Source: Rhodospirillaceae bacterium UBA4468 (GTDB lineage Bacteria > Pseudomonadota > Alphaproteobacteria > Rhodospirillales > Casp-alpha2). From it: a stretch of 21,275 nt of DNA. Both the position numbers and the translations under genes were made by a program. The notes below the pieces were generated by a model. That model saw only the letters and a program-made list of their open reading frames with translations. It was not told the origin of the DNA and did no database searches. Shown in pieces: positions 7,214 through 14,679 of the stretch. The stretch's first letter is position 1; each line of letters opens with the position of its first letter. The DNA is taken from NCBI GenBank assembly GCA_002389385.1, contig DGOK01000107.1, positions 1-21,275 of the forward strand, in the 5' to 3' direction.

Positions 7214-8623
7214 CTAAATATGAATGGCGCGTCCATCAACACTAAGCGCTGCTTCCTTAACAGCTTCGGGTAGCCCCGGATGACCGTGACAAATCCGCGC
7301 AATATCTTCAGCACTACCACCGAACTCCATCACATTGACGACTTCTTGAATCAAATCGCCACCTTGAGGCCCAATGATATGGCACCCAAGGACGCGGTCC
7401 GTTTCCGTATCTGCGAGGATTTTGACAAATCCGTCCGCATCCGCATTGCAGCGTGCACGAGAGTTAGCCGAGAATGGGAACTTACCAGACTTATACTTCA
7501 CGCCCGCTTCCTTGAGCTGCTCTTCTGTTTTTCCAACAGAGGCGACTTCTGGGTGAGTATAAACGATACCAGGGATGGAGCCGTAATCGATATGGCCTGT
7601 TTGCCCCGCCATAATTTCAGCGCAAACTACACCTTCGTCTTCAGCTTTGTGTGCCAACATCGCGCCACCGATCACGTCGCCAATAGCATAAATACCCTCA
7701 ACGTTAGTTTGGAAGTCATCGTCAACTTTGACAAAACCACGATCTAATATTTCAACACCGACTTTATCCAACCCGAGACCATCTATATATGGGCGGCGAC
7801 CAATCGCAACCAAGACAACATCAGCCTTTAACTTCTCAGCTTTACCGCCTTCGCTCGCCTCCATCGTCAGTGTGACACCAGCCTTCGCTTTCTTCGCACC
7901 GGTGACTTTCGTCTTCATCTTGAATTTGATGCCCTGCTTTTCCAGCAGTCGCTTCATTTGCTTGGAAACTTCACCATCCATACCAGGAAGCGCGACATTT
8001 AAGAACTCAACGACCGTGACCTCAGCCCCAAGTCGACGCCAGACAGAACCAAGCTCTAGACCGATGACACCCGCGCCAATCACAACCATTGATTTAGGCA
8101 CTTTACCCAGTTCGAGTGCACCCGTTGACGTAACAATCTGCTTTTCATCAACATCAACGCCTTTTAGCGGTGTTGATTCAGAGCCCGTCGCGATAATGAT
8201 ATTCTTGGTTTTAAGGACCTTTTTCTTCGCTCCTTTACCAGATGGCTTGACCGTAACTTCACCAGCCGCAGTAATCACACCCTCACCAATCACATAATCG
8301 ATCTTGTTCTTTTTCATTAAGAACTCGATCCCACCTGTGAGATCTTCGACAACCTTGTCCTTACGACCAATCATCGTTTTTAGATCAAGTGATACTTGAG
8401 CCTTGATACCGTGGCTTGCAAATTCATGCTCAGCCATTTCGTAATGATGAGACGACTGCAGCAAAGCTTTTGAGGGGATACATCCAACGTTGAGGCAAGT
8501 GCCACCCAAACGACCGCGCTTTTCAACGACAGCCGTCTTCAAGCCAAGCTGAGCCGCACGAATAGCAGCCACATAGCCGCCGGGGCCACCACCAACAATT
8601 ACAACATCATAAGTATCACTCAT
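7214..8623 (-). CDS. lpd: Dihydrolipoyl dehydrogenase (E3 of 2-oxoglutarate dehydrogenase)
   Basis: E3 reoxidises dihydrolipoyl groups on E2 using FAD and NAD+. At 469 residues it matches the family. Visible are the FAD motif GGGPGG (11-16), the redox disulfide C43/C48 in GGTCLNVGCIPSK, the NAD motif GAGVIG (183-188), the second FAD motif in YAIGDVIGGAMLAHKAEDEG (312-331), and the catalytic dyad H448/E453 in HGHPGLPE of the interface domain. A strong Shine-Dalgarno (GGGGAG, seven bases upstream) supports the ATG. The preceding gene is the 60-residue membrane protein, and sucB lies beyond that, so this is the E3 assigned to the 2-oxoglutarate complex. Other lipoyl complexes may share it. Confidence 0.96.
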   Translation of the reverse strand: MSDTYDVVIVGGGPGGYVAAIRAAQLGLKTAVVEKRGRLGGTCLNVGCIPSKALLQSSHHYEMAEHEFASHGIKAQVSLDLKTMIGRKDKVVEDLTGGIEFLMKKNKIDYVIGEGVITAAGEVTVKPSGKGAKKKVLKTKNIIIATGSESTPLKGVDVDEKQIVTSTGALELGKVPKSMVVIGAGVIGLELGSVWRRLGAEVTVVEFLNVALPGMDGEVSKQMKRLLEKQGIKFKMKTKVTGAKKAKAGVTLTMEASEGGKAEKLKADVVLVAIGRRPYIDGLGLDKVGVEILDRGFVKVDDDFQTNVEGIYAIGDVIGGAMLAHKAEDEGVVCAEIMAGQTGHIDYGSIPGIVYTHPEVASVGKTEEQLKEAGVKYKSGKFPFSANSRARCNADADGFVKILADTETDRVLGCHIIGPQGGDLIQEVVNVMEFGGSAEDIARICHGHPGLPEAVKEAALSVDGRAIHI

Positions 8624-8647
8624 AAATTTACTCCCCGATCCTCAATT

Positions 8648-8830
8648 TTAAAACCGCCCGCCACGCTGACCTTCTTCCCAACTGCTAGTCTTTGCAGCCT
8701 TCATAAGATCAATATCAGCGCCAGCATGCGGGCTGCGAGGTCGCCACCTCAAAAAAAGTTTCACAACCTGAACCATTCCGAAAACAAAGCCTACAAATAC
8801 AAACAGAACAATGATTTCAAATGTCGACAT
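8648..8830 (-). CDS. Small single-span membrane protein between sucB and lpd
   Basis: A 60-residue protein I do not recognise. Residues about 5-28 (starting IIVLFVFVGFVFGMVQVVKL) form one transmembrane helix. The basic LRWRPR that follows predicts a cytosolic C-terminal tail by the positive-inside rule. The tail is hydrophilic (about 29-60, ending EEGQRGGRF). The ORF sits 12 bases after the sucB stop and 24 bases before lpd, in the same direction, which argues for a real gene in the operon. There is no clear Shine-Dalgarno, so translation may be coupled to sucB. It could tether or adjust the 2-oxoglutarate dehydrogenase complex at the membrane, but this is inference from position only. Confidence 0.65.
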   Translation of the reverse strand: MSTFEIIVLFVFVGFVFGMVQVVKLFLRWRPRSPHAGADIDLMKAAKTSSWEEGQRGGRF

Positions 8831-8842
8831 GAAAGTTTGCTG

Positions 8843-10162
8843 CTACACATCCAACATAATGCGTTGTGGATCCTCAATTAGATCCTTCATCCGGACGAGG
8901 AACGAAACTGCTTCACGACCATCGACAATCCGGTGATCATAGCTCAGTGCCAAGTACATCATGGGACGAATTTCAACTTTATCACCAACAGCCATAGGAC
9001 GTTTCTGAATTTTGTGCATACCAAGAATAGCTGATTGCGGGACATTCAAAATCGGCATTGAATTCAATGAACCAAAGACACCACCGTTTGAGATCGTAAA
9101 TGTGCCACCCATCATGTCATCCATGCCGAGCTTACCGTCACGGGCACGGCGACCAAAGTCAGATATTGCGCCTTCAATCTCAGCAAACCGCATCTCATCG
9201 GCATCTTTCAGAACCGGCACAACAAGACCATTTGGCGTACCAACAGCAACACCGACATTATAGAAGTTCTTGTAGATTAGCTCTTCGCCATAGATTTCAG
9301 CGTTGATCGCAGGCCATTCTTTAAGTGCAATCACAGCTGCACGTACGAAGAAGGACATAAAGCCCAGACGTACGCCGTGCTTCTTCTCAAAGTTATCTTT
9401 GTATTCGGACCGAAGTTCCATAGCCGCGCCCATATCAACCTCATTCCAGGTTGTGAGCATTGCAGCTGTATTTTGTGCCTGCTTAAGACGCCCAGCGATA
9501 ACTTTACGAAGCTTCGTCATTTTGACGCGTTCTTCGCGCGGATCTTCTGGGCGAGGTGGTAATTCAGCCGACGGTGTAAAGCCACGCGAACTCTGTGCCG
9601 ATTGCGCAGGTGCAGTTACAGCACGCCTTTTCGCCGAACCATCTTCCATTGCTTTTAGAACATCGCCCTTGATTACACGATCATCAGGCCCGGTCCCTTT
9701 AATAAGAGATGCATCCAGATCGTTGTCATCGACAAGCTTTCGAACAGCCGGTGACAGTGGTGGACGATTGGCCGTTACAGGAGCTGGTTGTGCTGCTGCA
9801 GGTTGAGCCGCAGATGCTGGTGGCGGCGGAGGCGAGGCTTTTGGCTCTTCTTTTGCCGCAGCAGGTGCAGGCGCTTCAGCCTTTTCTTCTGCAGGAGGCG
9901 GCGCAGATGCCGCAGCGCCTTCGGCACCTTCATCCAATGTTGCTAAAAGTGCACCAACGCCGACGTCTGATCCTTCAGCTGCAACGATGTCTTTTAATGC
10001 ACCCGCAGTTGGCGAATTCACTTCTATTGTAACTTTGTCAGTTTCTAGTTCACAGACAGCTTCATCCAGCGCGACAGCGTCGCCTGGTAGCTTAAACCAC
10101 TTGGCAACTGTTGCTTCGGTAACAGATTCCCCAAGTGTCGGGACTTTGATTTCAATAGCCAT
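8843..10162 (-). CDS. sucB: Dihydrolipoyllysine succinyltransferase (E2 of 2-oxoglutarate dehydrogenase)
   Basis: E2 forms the core of the complex and transfers succinyl groups from lipoyl-lysine to CoA. Domains in order: one lipoyl domain (1-77) with the lipoylated K43 in ETDKVTIEV; an Ala/Pro/Glu-rich flexible linker (about 78-133); the peripheral subunit-binding domain (134-172, beginning PPLSPAVRKLV); a second linker; and the catalytic domain (about 208-439). The catalytic motif is SYDHRIVDG, with H410 and D414. At 439 residues it is typical in size. A strong Shine-Dalgarno (GAGGAA, seven bases upstream) confirms the start. It is preceded by sucA at 34 bases. The lipoyl dithiol is a well-known target of arsenite, which matters given the ars genes on both sides of the cluster. 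Confidence 0.97.
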   Translation of the reverse strand: MAIEIKVPTLGESVTEATVAKWFKLPGDAVALDEAVCELETDKVTIEVNSPTAGALKDIVAAEGSDVGVGALLATLDEGAEGAAASAPPPAEEKAEAPAPAAAKEEPKASPPPPPASAAQPAAAQPAPVTANRPPLSPAVRKLVDDNDLDASLIKGTGPDDRVIKGDVLKAMEDGSAKRRAVTAPAQSAQSSRGFTPSAELPPRPEDPREERVKMTKLRKVIAGRLKQAQNTAAMLTTWNEVDMGAAMELRSEYKDNFEKKHGVRLGFMSFFVRAAVIALKEWPAINAEIYGEELIYKNFYNVGVAVGTPNGLVVPVLKDADEMRFAEIEGAISDFGRRARDGKLGMDDMMGGTFTISNGGVFGSLNSMPILNVPQSAILGMHKIQKRPMAVGDKVEIRPMMYLALSYDHRIVDGREAVSFLVRMKDLIEDPQRIMLDV

Positions 10163-10196
10163 GTTATCGTTCCTCGATCTATATCTGGGTCATCAA

Positions 10197-13100
10197 TTAT
10201 TTACGCGCAGCTTTTTTACTTGCAGGCTTCTTGGCCGCAGGTTTCTTCGCTGCAGCTTTTTTAGGAGCCGCTTTCTTTGCTGGCGCTTTTTTCGTTGTAG
10301 TTTTTTTTGCCACGGCCTTTTTAGCTGTGGCTTTCTTCGCCGCAGGTTTAGCCGATGACTTTACGGCACGACCTGATGTTTTAGCACCACGGCTGTGAAC
10401 CGTTAGAGCATCATCAACAAGCGCCGCCTGCTGGGCAGCATGTTTACTCGCAAGACCCGTAGCAGGTGCTGCAGCTGCATCACGACCAGCATATCGGACA
10501 ACAATCTCCGAATGCCCCATATTACGCAGATGGTCTTCAAGCGGCTCGCGAATATATGTCCAACTTCCCATATTCCGAGGCTCTTCCTGACACCAAACAA
10601 CCCGTGCATTGGGGAAGCGTGAGAGTTCATTCTCAAGAGCTTTTTCTGGATATGGATAAAGCTGTTCAACGCGTAGGATATATACATCTTTGATCCCACA
10701 CTTATCTCGTTCTTCAGCAAGATCGTAATAAACTTTACCTGAACACAACACGACTTGCTTGATCTTATTGTCAGCAACAAACTCACCTTCATCCCAAAGA
10801 ACGCGATGGAAGCTTGTTCCTTCAGCCATCTCTTCAATCTTAGAAACCGCCCGCTTGTGACGGAGAAGTGATTTTGGCGTCATCAAGATCAAAGGTTTTC
10901 TGAATTCACGATGAATTTGCCTGCGAAGGACATGGAAATAGTTAGCCGGTGTCGTGCAATTGCAAACCTGCATATTGTCTTCGGCACACGATTGTAAGTA
11001 TCTCTCCATACGTGCTGATGAGTGCTCAGGTCCCTGACCTTCGTAGCCGTGCGGCAACAGCATAACCAATCCACACATGCGCAACCACTTCGCTTCACCA
11101 GACGTAATGAATTGATCAATAATAACCTGTGCACCATTTGCGAAATCACCGAATTGTGCTTCCCAAAGAACCAACATCCCTGGCTCTGCAAGCGAATAGC
11201 CATACTCAAAGCCAAGAACACCAGCCTCTGAAAGTGGGCTGTTCAGCACCTCGTATGGCGCCTGGCCAAACCTAAGGTTATTCAATGGGGTATGACGATT
11301 TTCGTTCGCTTGATCGACTAAAACCGAATGACGCTGAGAGAACGTTCCACGCTCAGAATCTTGTCCCGATAGACGAACAGGGTGCCCTTCAAGTAATAGC
11401 GTCCCAAAGGCAAGGGCTTCGCCGGTCGCCCAATCAATACCTTCACCCGTTTCGATCATCTTCCGTTTGTTATCTAACTGGCGAACAATCTTAGGGTTGG
11501 CATTAAAGTTATCAGGTGTGCTTGTTAAGCCCGCCCCAACTTCGAGCAATCGCTCCAGAGGGACACCCGTTAAACCGCGGCGATCTTCACCTGAAGCGAC
11601 AGACATTCCAGCCCACGCACCGTCCAGCCAATCTGCTTTATTGGCTTTGTAGCCACCCGCTGCTTCAAAGGCTTCTTCAAGGTAGGTTTGAAAAGCTGCA
11701 TTTTCGCTATCAACCTCGTCTTGAGTCATGACGCCTTCATGCACCAACTTCTGGGAATAGATTTCCCGTGTTGTTGGGTGTGCGCCAATTTTCTTATACA
11801 TCAGTGGCTGTGTGAACATAGGCTCGTCACCTTCATTATGGCCGTGGCGGCGATAACAAATCATGTCAATGACAACATCCTTTTTGAATTTCTGACGATA
11901 TTCCGTCGCAATTCTTGATACGTGAACAACAGCTTCAACATCATCAGCGTTCACGTGAAAAATTGGAGCGGCCACCGTCTTTGCGACATCCGAGCAATAC
12001 GGTGATGAACGTGAATGCTTCGGATTTGTCGTAAAGCCAATCTGGTTGTTGATGATGATATGGATTGTACCACCCGTCTGATACCCCTTTAGACCAGATA
12101 GATCCAAAGCTTCAGGCACCAGGCCTTGGCCAGCAAATGCTGCGTCACCGTGCAGCAATAACGCCATAACTTTTTCGCGGTCACCGTCGTTTTTCTGGCG
12201 CTGCTTTGCACGCACCTTGCCTAAGCAAACTGTATTCACACATTCCAAATGCGATGGGTTCGCTGTCAGCGACAAATGAACCGAGCGACCATCAAACACG
12301 CGATCAGAAGACGATCCCAAATGATACTTCACATCTCCTGAACCACCAACATCTTCTGGCTTAGAAGAGCCGCCTTTAAATTCATGGAAGATCGCCTGGA
12401 AAGGCTTCGACATTACGTTGGCGAGCACGTTGAGGCGACCACGGTGTGCCATCCCCAAAACAATTTCTTCAACGCCAATCTGCGACCCACGCTTAAATAT
12501 CTGCTCCATCGCTGGAACAAGGCTTTCGCCACCATCAAGGCCAAATCGCTTTGTGCCCGTAAACTTCTTATCCAGAAACTTCTCAAAACCTTCGGTTTCA
12601 ACAAGACGGTTTAATATTGCTTTCTTACCCATTGTCGTGAAATCAGGCTGATTTCTAATGCGTTCGATACGCTCTTGAATCCAAGACTTCTCATCTGGGT
12701 CCTGAATATGCATGAACTCAACACCGATTGAGCCACAGTATGTTTTCTCGAGGACACGCATAATATCGCGCAACGTCGCCTGCTCGAGACCCAATACATA
12801 ATTGATAAAGATTGGACGATCCAAATCTTTATCTTGGAAACCGTATGATAGAGGGTCGAGTTCAGGGTTTTCTGATTGTTCCTGCAGACCAAGCGGGTCC
12901 AACTTCGCTCGCAAATGCCCGCGCACTCGGTAAGCGCGGATCAGCATCAGAGCGCGGATACTATCGAGTGTCGCCTCACGAACTTGGCGTCCATTTGTCA
13001 TTGGCTGCGCATACTGGTTTTGAGCGCTAGCTGGCTGCTGTCCCGCAGTCATTTGTTCAGACAAGGTCTCGAGCGACCCTTGGCCTAAGACACTCGCATC

Positions 13101-13292
13101 CGAAGGTGCCCAAGATGCACCACGAATTTCTGCAGATAACTCTGTCGCATCATCTGCGAGCTCAGCAAAGAACTCTTGCCAGCGCTGATCAACAGAATGT
13201 GGATCATCAAGATACCGTTCATAAAGCTCAGCAACGTAAACCTGGTTACCTGAAAACAGAAACTGTGTCGGGTCCATTCCGTCCATATGCAT
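10197..13292 (-). CDS. sucA: 2-oxoglutarate dehydrogenase E1 component with a lysine-rich C-terminal tail
   Basis: Thiamine-diphosphate enzyme that decarboxylates 2-oxoglutarate and succinylates lipoyl-E2. Using the ATG at 13292 (1031 residues), the N-terminal E2-binding region (about 1-50), HRGRLNVL (283-290), GDAAFAGQG (382-390) and NNQIGFTTNP (415-424) match the family. The normal fold ends near residue 965 after QAALVDDALTV. It is followed by about 66 extra residues, the last 54 of which are Lys/Ala-rich xxKKx repeats. The reading frame opens earlier, with a TTG at 13367 (1056 residues). I prefer 13292 because AGCAGG lies four bases and AGGGAGG fifteen bases upstream, and because homologues begin near here. 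ATGs at 13286 and 13277 are further options. Confidence 0.95.
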   Translation of the reverse strand: MHMDGMDPTQFLFSGNQVYVAELYERYLDDPHSVDQRWQEFFAELADDATELSAEIRGASWAPSDASVLGQGSLETLSEQMTAGQQPASAQNQYAQPMTNGRQVREATLDSIRALMLIRAYRVRGHLRAKLDPLGLQEQSENPELDPLSYGFQDKDLDRPIFINYVLGLEQATLRDIMRVLEKTYCGSIGVEFMHIQDPDEKSWIQERIERIRNQPDFTTMGKKAILNRLVETEGFEKFLDKKFTGTKRFGLDGGESLVPAMEQIFKRGSQIGVEEIVLGMAHRGRLNVLANVMSKPFQAIFHEFKGGSSKPEDVGGSGDVKYHLGSSSDRVFDGRSVHLSLTANPSHLECVNTVCLGKVRAKQRQKNDGDREKVMALLLHGDAAFAGQGLVPEALDLSGLKGYQTGGTIHIIINNQIGFTTNPKHSRSSPYCSDVAKTVAAPIFHVNADDVEAVVHVSRIATEYRQKFKKDVVIDMICYRRHGHNEGDEPMFTQPLMYKKIGAHPTTREIYSQKLVHEGVMTQDEVDSENAAFQTYLEEAFEAAGGYKANKADWLDGAWAGMSVASGEDRRGLTGVPLERLLEVGAGLTSTPDNFNANPKIVRQLDNKRKMIETGEGIDWATGEALAFGTLLLEGHPVRLSGQDSERGTFSQRHSVLVDQANENRHTPLNNLRFGQAPYEVLNSPLSEAGVLGFEYGYSLAEPGMLVLWEAQFGDFANGAQVIIDQFITSGEAKWLRMCGLVMLLPHGYEGQGPEHSSARMERYLQSCAEDNMQVCNCTTPANYFHVLRRQIHREFRKPLILMTPKSLLRHKRAVSKIEEMAEGTSFHRVLWDEGEFVADNKIKQVVLCSGKVYYDLAEERDKCGIKDVYILRVEQLYPYPEKALENELSRFPNARVVWCQEEPRNMGSWTYIREPLEDHLRNMGHSEIVVRYAGRDAAAAPATGLASKHAAQQAALVDDALTVHSRGAKTSGRAVKSSAKPAAKKATAKKAVAKKTTTKKAPAKKAAPKKAAAKKPAAKKPASKKAARK
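10200..10361 (-). repeat. Lysine/alanine pentapeptide repeat tail of SucA
   Basis: These codons encode the last 54 residues of SucA (978-1031 from the preferred start). Twenty-one are lysine and the rest are mostly alanine with some proline, threonine and serine. Nine consecutive units follow the pattern xxKKx, for example ATAKK, AVAKK, APAKK, AAPKK, PASKK. Lysine and alanine codons vary from unit to unit, so the 15-base periodicity is degenerate at DNA level. The composition resembles histone-H1-like and bacterial PAKKA tails that bind nucleic acid or other polyanions. A run of eight T at 10301-10308 (eight A in the mRNA) lies within it. Confidence 0.85.
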
Positions 13293-13293
13293 C

Positions 13294-13314
13294 GCGCCTG
13301 CTCGGCGCCTCCCT
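13294..13314 (-). promoter_or_regulatory. GC hairpin between the Shine-Dalgarno and AUG of sucA
   Basis: On the minus strand the order is AGGGAG(G) (13314-13308), then GCGCC-GAGCA-GGCGC (13308-13294), then G and the ATG at 13292. The five-base-pair, all-GC stem with a five-base loop sits exactly between the best Shine-Dalgarno sequence and the start codon. It could loop out to bring the two together, or hinder initiation. The repeat is seen directly; its effect is inferred. Confidence 0.45.
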
Positions 13315-13396
13315 ACTCTTTGTTTTGCTGATCCTTTATATGCTGCCTGGATCAGCTCGTTTTTCAATGACCCTGCTTGAGCAAGATCTTATTGCC

Positions 13397-13795
13397 TCAA
13401 CCTGTTTTCGCCAAAATATCTTCAGATGAATGATCTGTTGGTTGGGGCGTCATCGTTAATACGGTCACGCCGGTTGGTGCGTTGAATTGATGCCAACACC
13501 CGCGTGGTACAACAGTGACCATACCAGCCTTCATTTCAAGGACTACAGGCACTTGCTCTTGAATAATTGTTAATTGAGTTTCACCGCCAATAACCTGCAC
13601 GAGCTCATCCCCGTTTGGGTGACGCTCCCATGCACTCTGACCTTCAAAACTACCGGTGAACACAGCACCATTTTCAGTCGTTGCAATCGTTGCAAATGCC
13701 GCCGCCGCTTCCGCGCCTTCAGTTTCAGGGGTTCGCCCCTTTAACAAAGGCAAGGACGCGACGGTTGCATTGATATCAAAAGCCTTAAGCGTCAT
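13397..13795 (-). CDS. Cupin-domain protein between sucD and sucA
   Basis: A 132-residue single-domain cupin. The block SAWERHPNGDELVQVIGG (54-71) corresponds to cupin motif 1, and VPRGCWHQFNAP (95-106) to motif 2. H59, E64 and H102 are candidate metal ligands. The function cannot be named: such small cupins include isomerases, dioxygenases and sensors. It starts eight bases after the sucD stop, with AAGGGA about eleven bases upstream of the ATG, and runs in the same direction as the suc genes, so it is almost certainly part of the operon. The gap to sucA is 104 bases from the preferred sucA start, or 29 from the TTG. Confidence 0.82.
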   Translation of the reverse strand: MTLKAFDINATVASLPLLKGRTPETEGAEAAAAFATIATTENGAVFTGSFEGQSAWERHPNGDELVQVIGGETQLTIIQEQVPVVLEMKAGMVTVVPRGCWHQFNAPTGVTVLTMTPQPTDHSSEDILAKTG

Positions 13796-13803
13796 TCCGA
13801 AGC

Positions 13804-14679
13804 TTATCCCTTAAGGGCTTTCAACATTGTTTCACCTATACCAGCGGGGCTGTCAGTTACAAAGATACCCGCTGATTTCATCACTTCAATTTTATCTTCG
13901 GCGCCACCTTTGCCACCCGAGATAATGGCACCAGCGTGACCCATACGACGGCCAGGAGGCGCTGTTAATCCAGCGATAAAGCCAACAACCGGCTTCTTGG
14001 TCTTGCTGTCTTTAAGTAATTGAGCACCATCTTCTTCAGCTGATCCGCCAATTTCGCCAATCATGACAATGCTTTCTGTTTCGTCGTCGCCCAAGAACAA
14101 CTCAAGGCAATCGATAAAGTTGGTTCCATTAACAGGATCACCTCCGATACCGATACATGTCGTTTGGCCCAAACCAACAGCCGTTGTTTGTGCAACTGCC
14201 TCATACGTCAATGTACCCGAACGCGAAACAATACCAACAGAGCCTTTACGGTGGATATGGCCTGGCATAATACCAATTTTGCATTCACCTGGCGTAATCA
14301 CACCTGGGCAGTTTGGCCCAATAAGGCGGGTCTTTGATGTTTCCAGCGCACGTTTGACGCGGACCATATCAAGGACAGGAATACCCTCGGTAATACAGAC
14401 AGCCAATTCAACTTCGGCATCAATAGCTTCAAGGATTGCGTCAGCTGCGAACGGAGGCGGCACGTATATAACCGAAACGATGGCGCCCGTTGTGTCGACA
14501 GCTTCAGCGACGGTGTTATAAACAGGCAAATCCAAGTGAGTTGTTCCACCTTTACCTGGCGTCACACCACCAACCATCTTTGTGCCATATGCAATGGCTT
14601 GCTCTGAATGAAACGTGCCTTGCGCGCCAGTGAAACCCTGACAGATGACCTTCGTCTCTTTATTTACAAGTACGGACAT
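13804..14679 (-). CDS. sucD: Succinyl-CoA synthetase, alpha subunit
   Basis: The alpha subunit carries the CoA-binding Rossmann domain and the phosphohistidine of succinyl-CoA synthetase, which makes a nucleoside triphosphate from succinyl-CoA. The 291-residue length is standard. Motifs seen: GFTGAQGTFHSEQAIAYG (15-32) for CoA binding, GPNCPGVITPGECKIGIMPG (121-140), IGIGGDPVNGT (176-186), and the active-site H248 in GRRMGHAGAIISGGKGG. The start overlaps the sucC stop by one base (TGATG). Its Shine-Dalgarno GGAGG lies within the last sucC codons, in the palindrome GGAGGCCTCC (14682-14691). This fits tight coupling and balanced subunit synthesis. Confidence 0.97.
   Translation of the reverse strand: MSVLVNKETKVICQGFTGAQGTFHSEQAIAYGTKMVGGVTPGKGGTTHLDLPVYNTVAEAVDTTGAIVSVIYVPPPFAADAILEAIDAEVELAVCITEGIPVLDMVRVKRALETSKTRLIGPNCPGVITPGECKIGIMPGHIHRKGSVGIVSRSGTLTYEAVAQTTAVGLGQTTCIGIGGDPVNGTNFIDCLELFLGDDETESIVMIGEIGGSAEEDGAQLLKDSKTKKPVVGFIAGLTAPPGRRMGHAGAIISGGKGGAEDKIEVMKSAGIFVTDSPAGIGETMLKALKG

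Noticed and set aside
7728..8297. Plus-strand 189-codon open frame opposite lpd
   Set aside because: Ser/Thr/Pro-rich translation with no recognisable domain, fully inside lpd; a shadow frame.
9303..9806. Long plus-strand open frame opposite sucB
   Set aside because: It is antisense to well-supported E2 sequence, has a low-complexity product and no family motif; it reflects codon composition of the real gene.
10200..10361. Tail of SucA as a frameshift artefact or DNA-level microsatellite
   Set aside because: The normal E1 sequence passes into the tail without a break, the period is five codons, and synonymous codons vary between units, which fits selected protein sequence.
13333..13367. TTGAAA...TATAAA as an internal promoter before sucA
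   Set aside because: The spacing is about 21 bases, too long for a sigma70 promoter.
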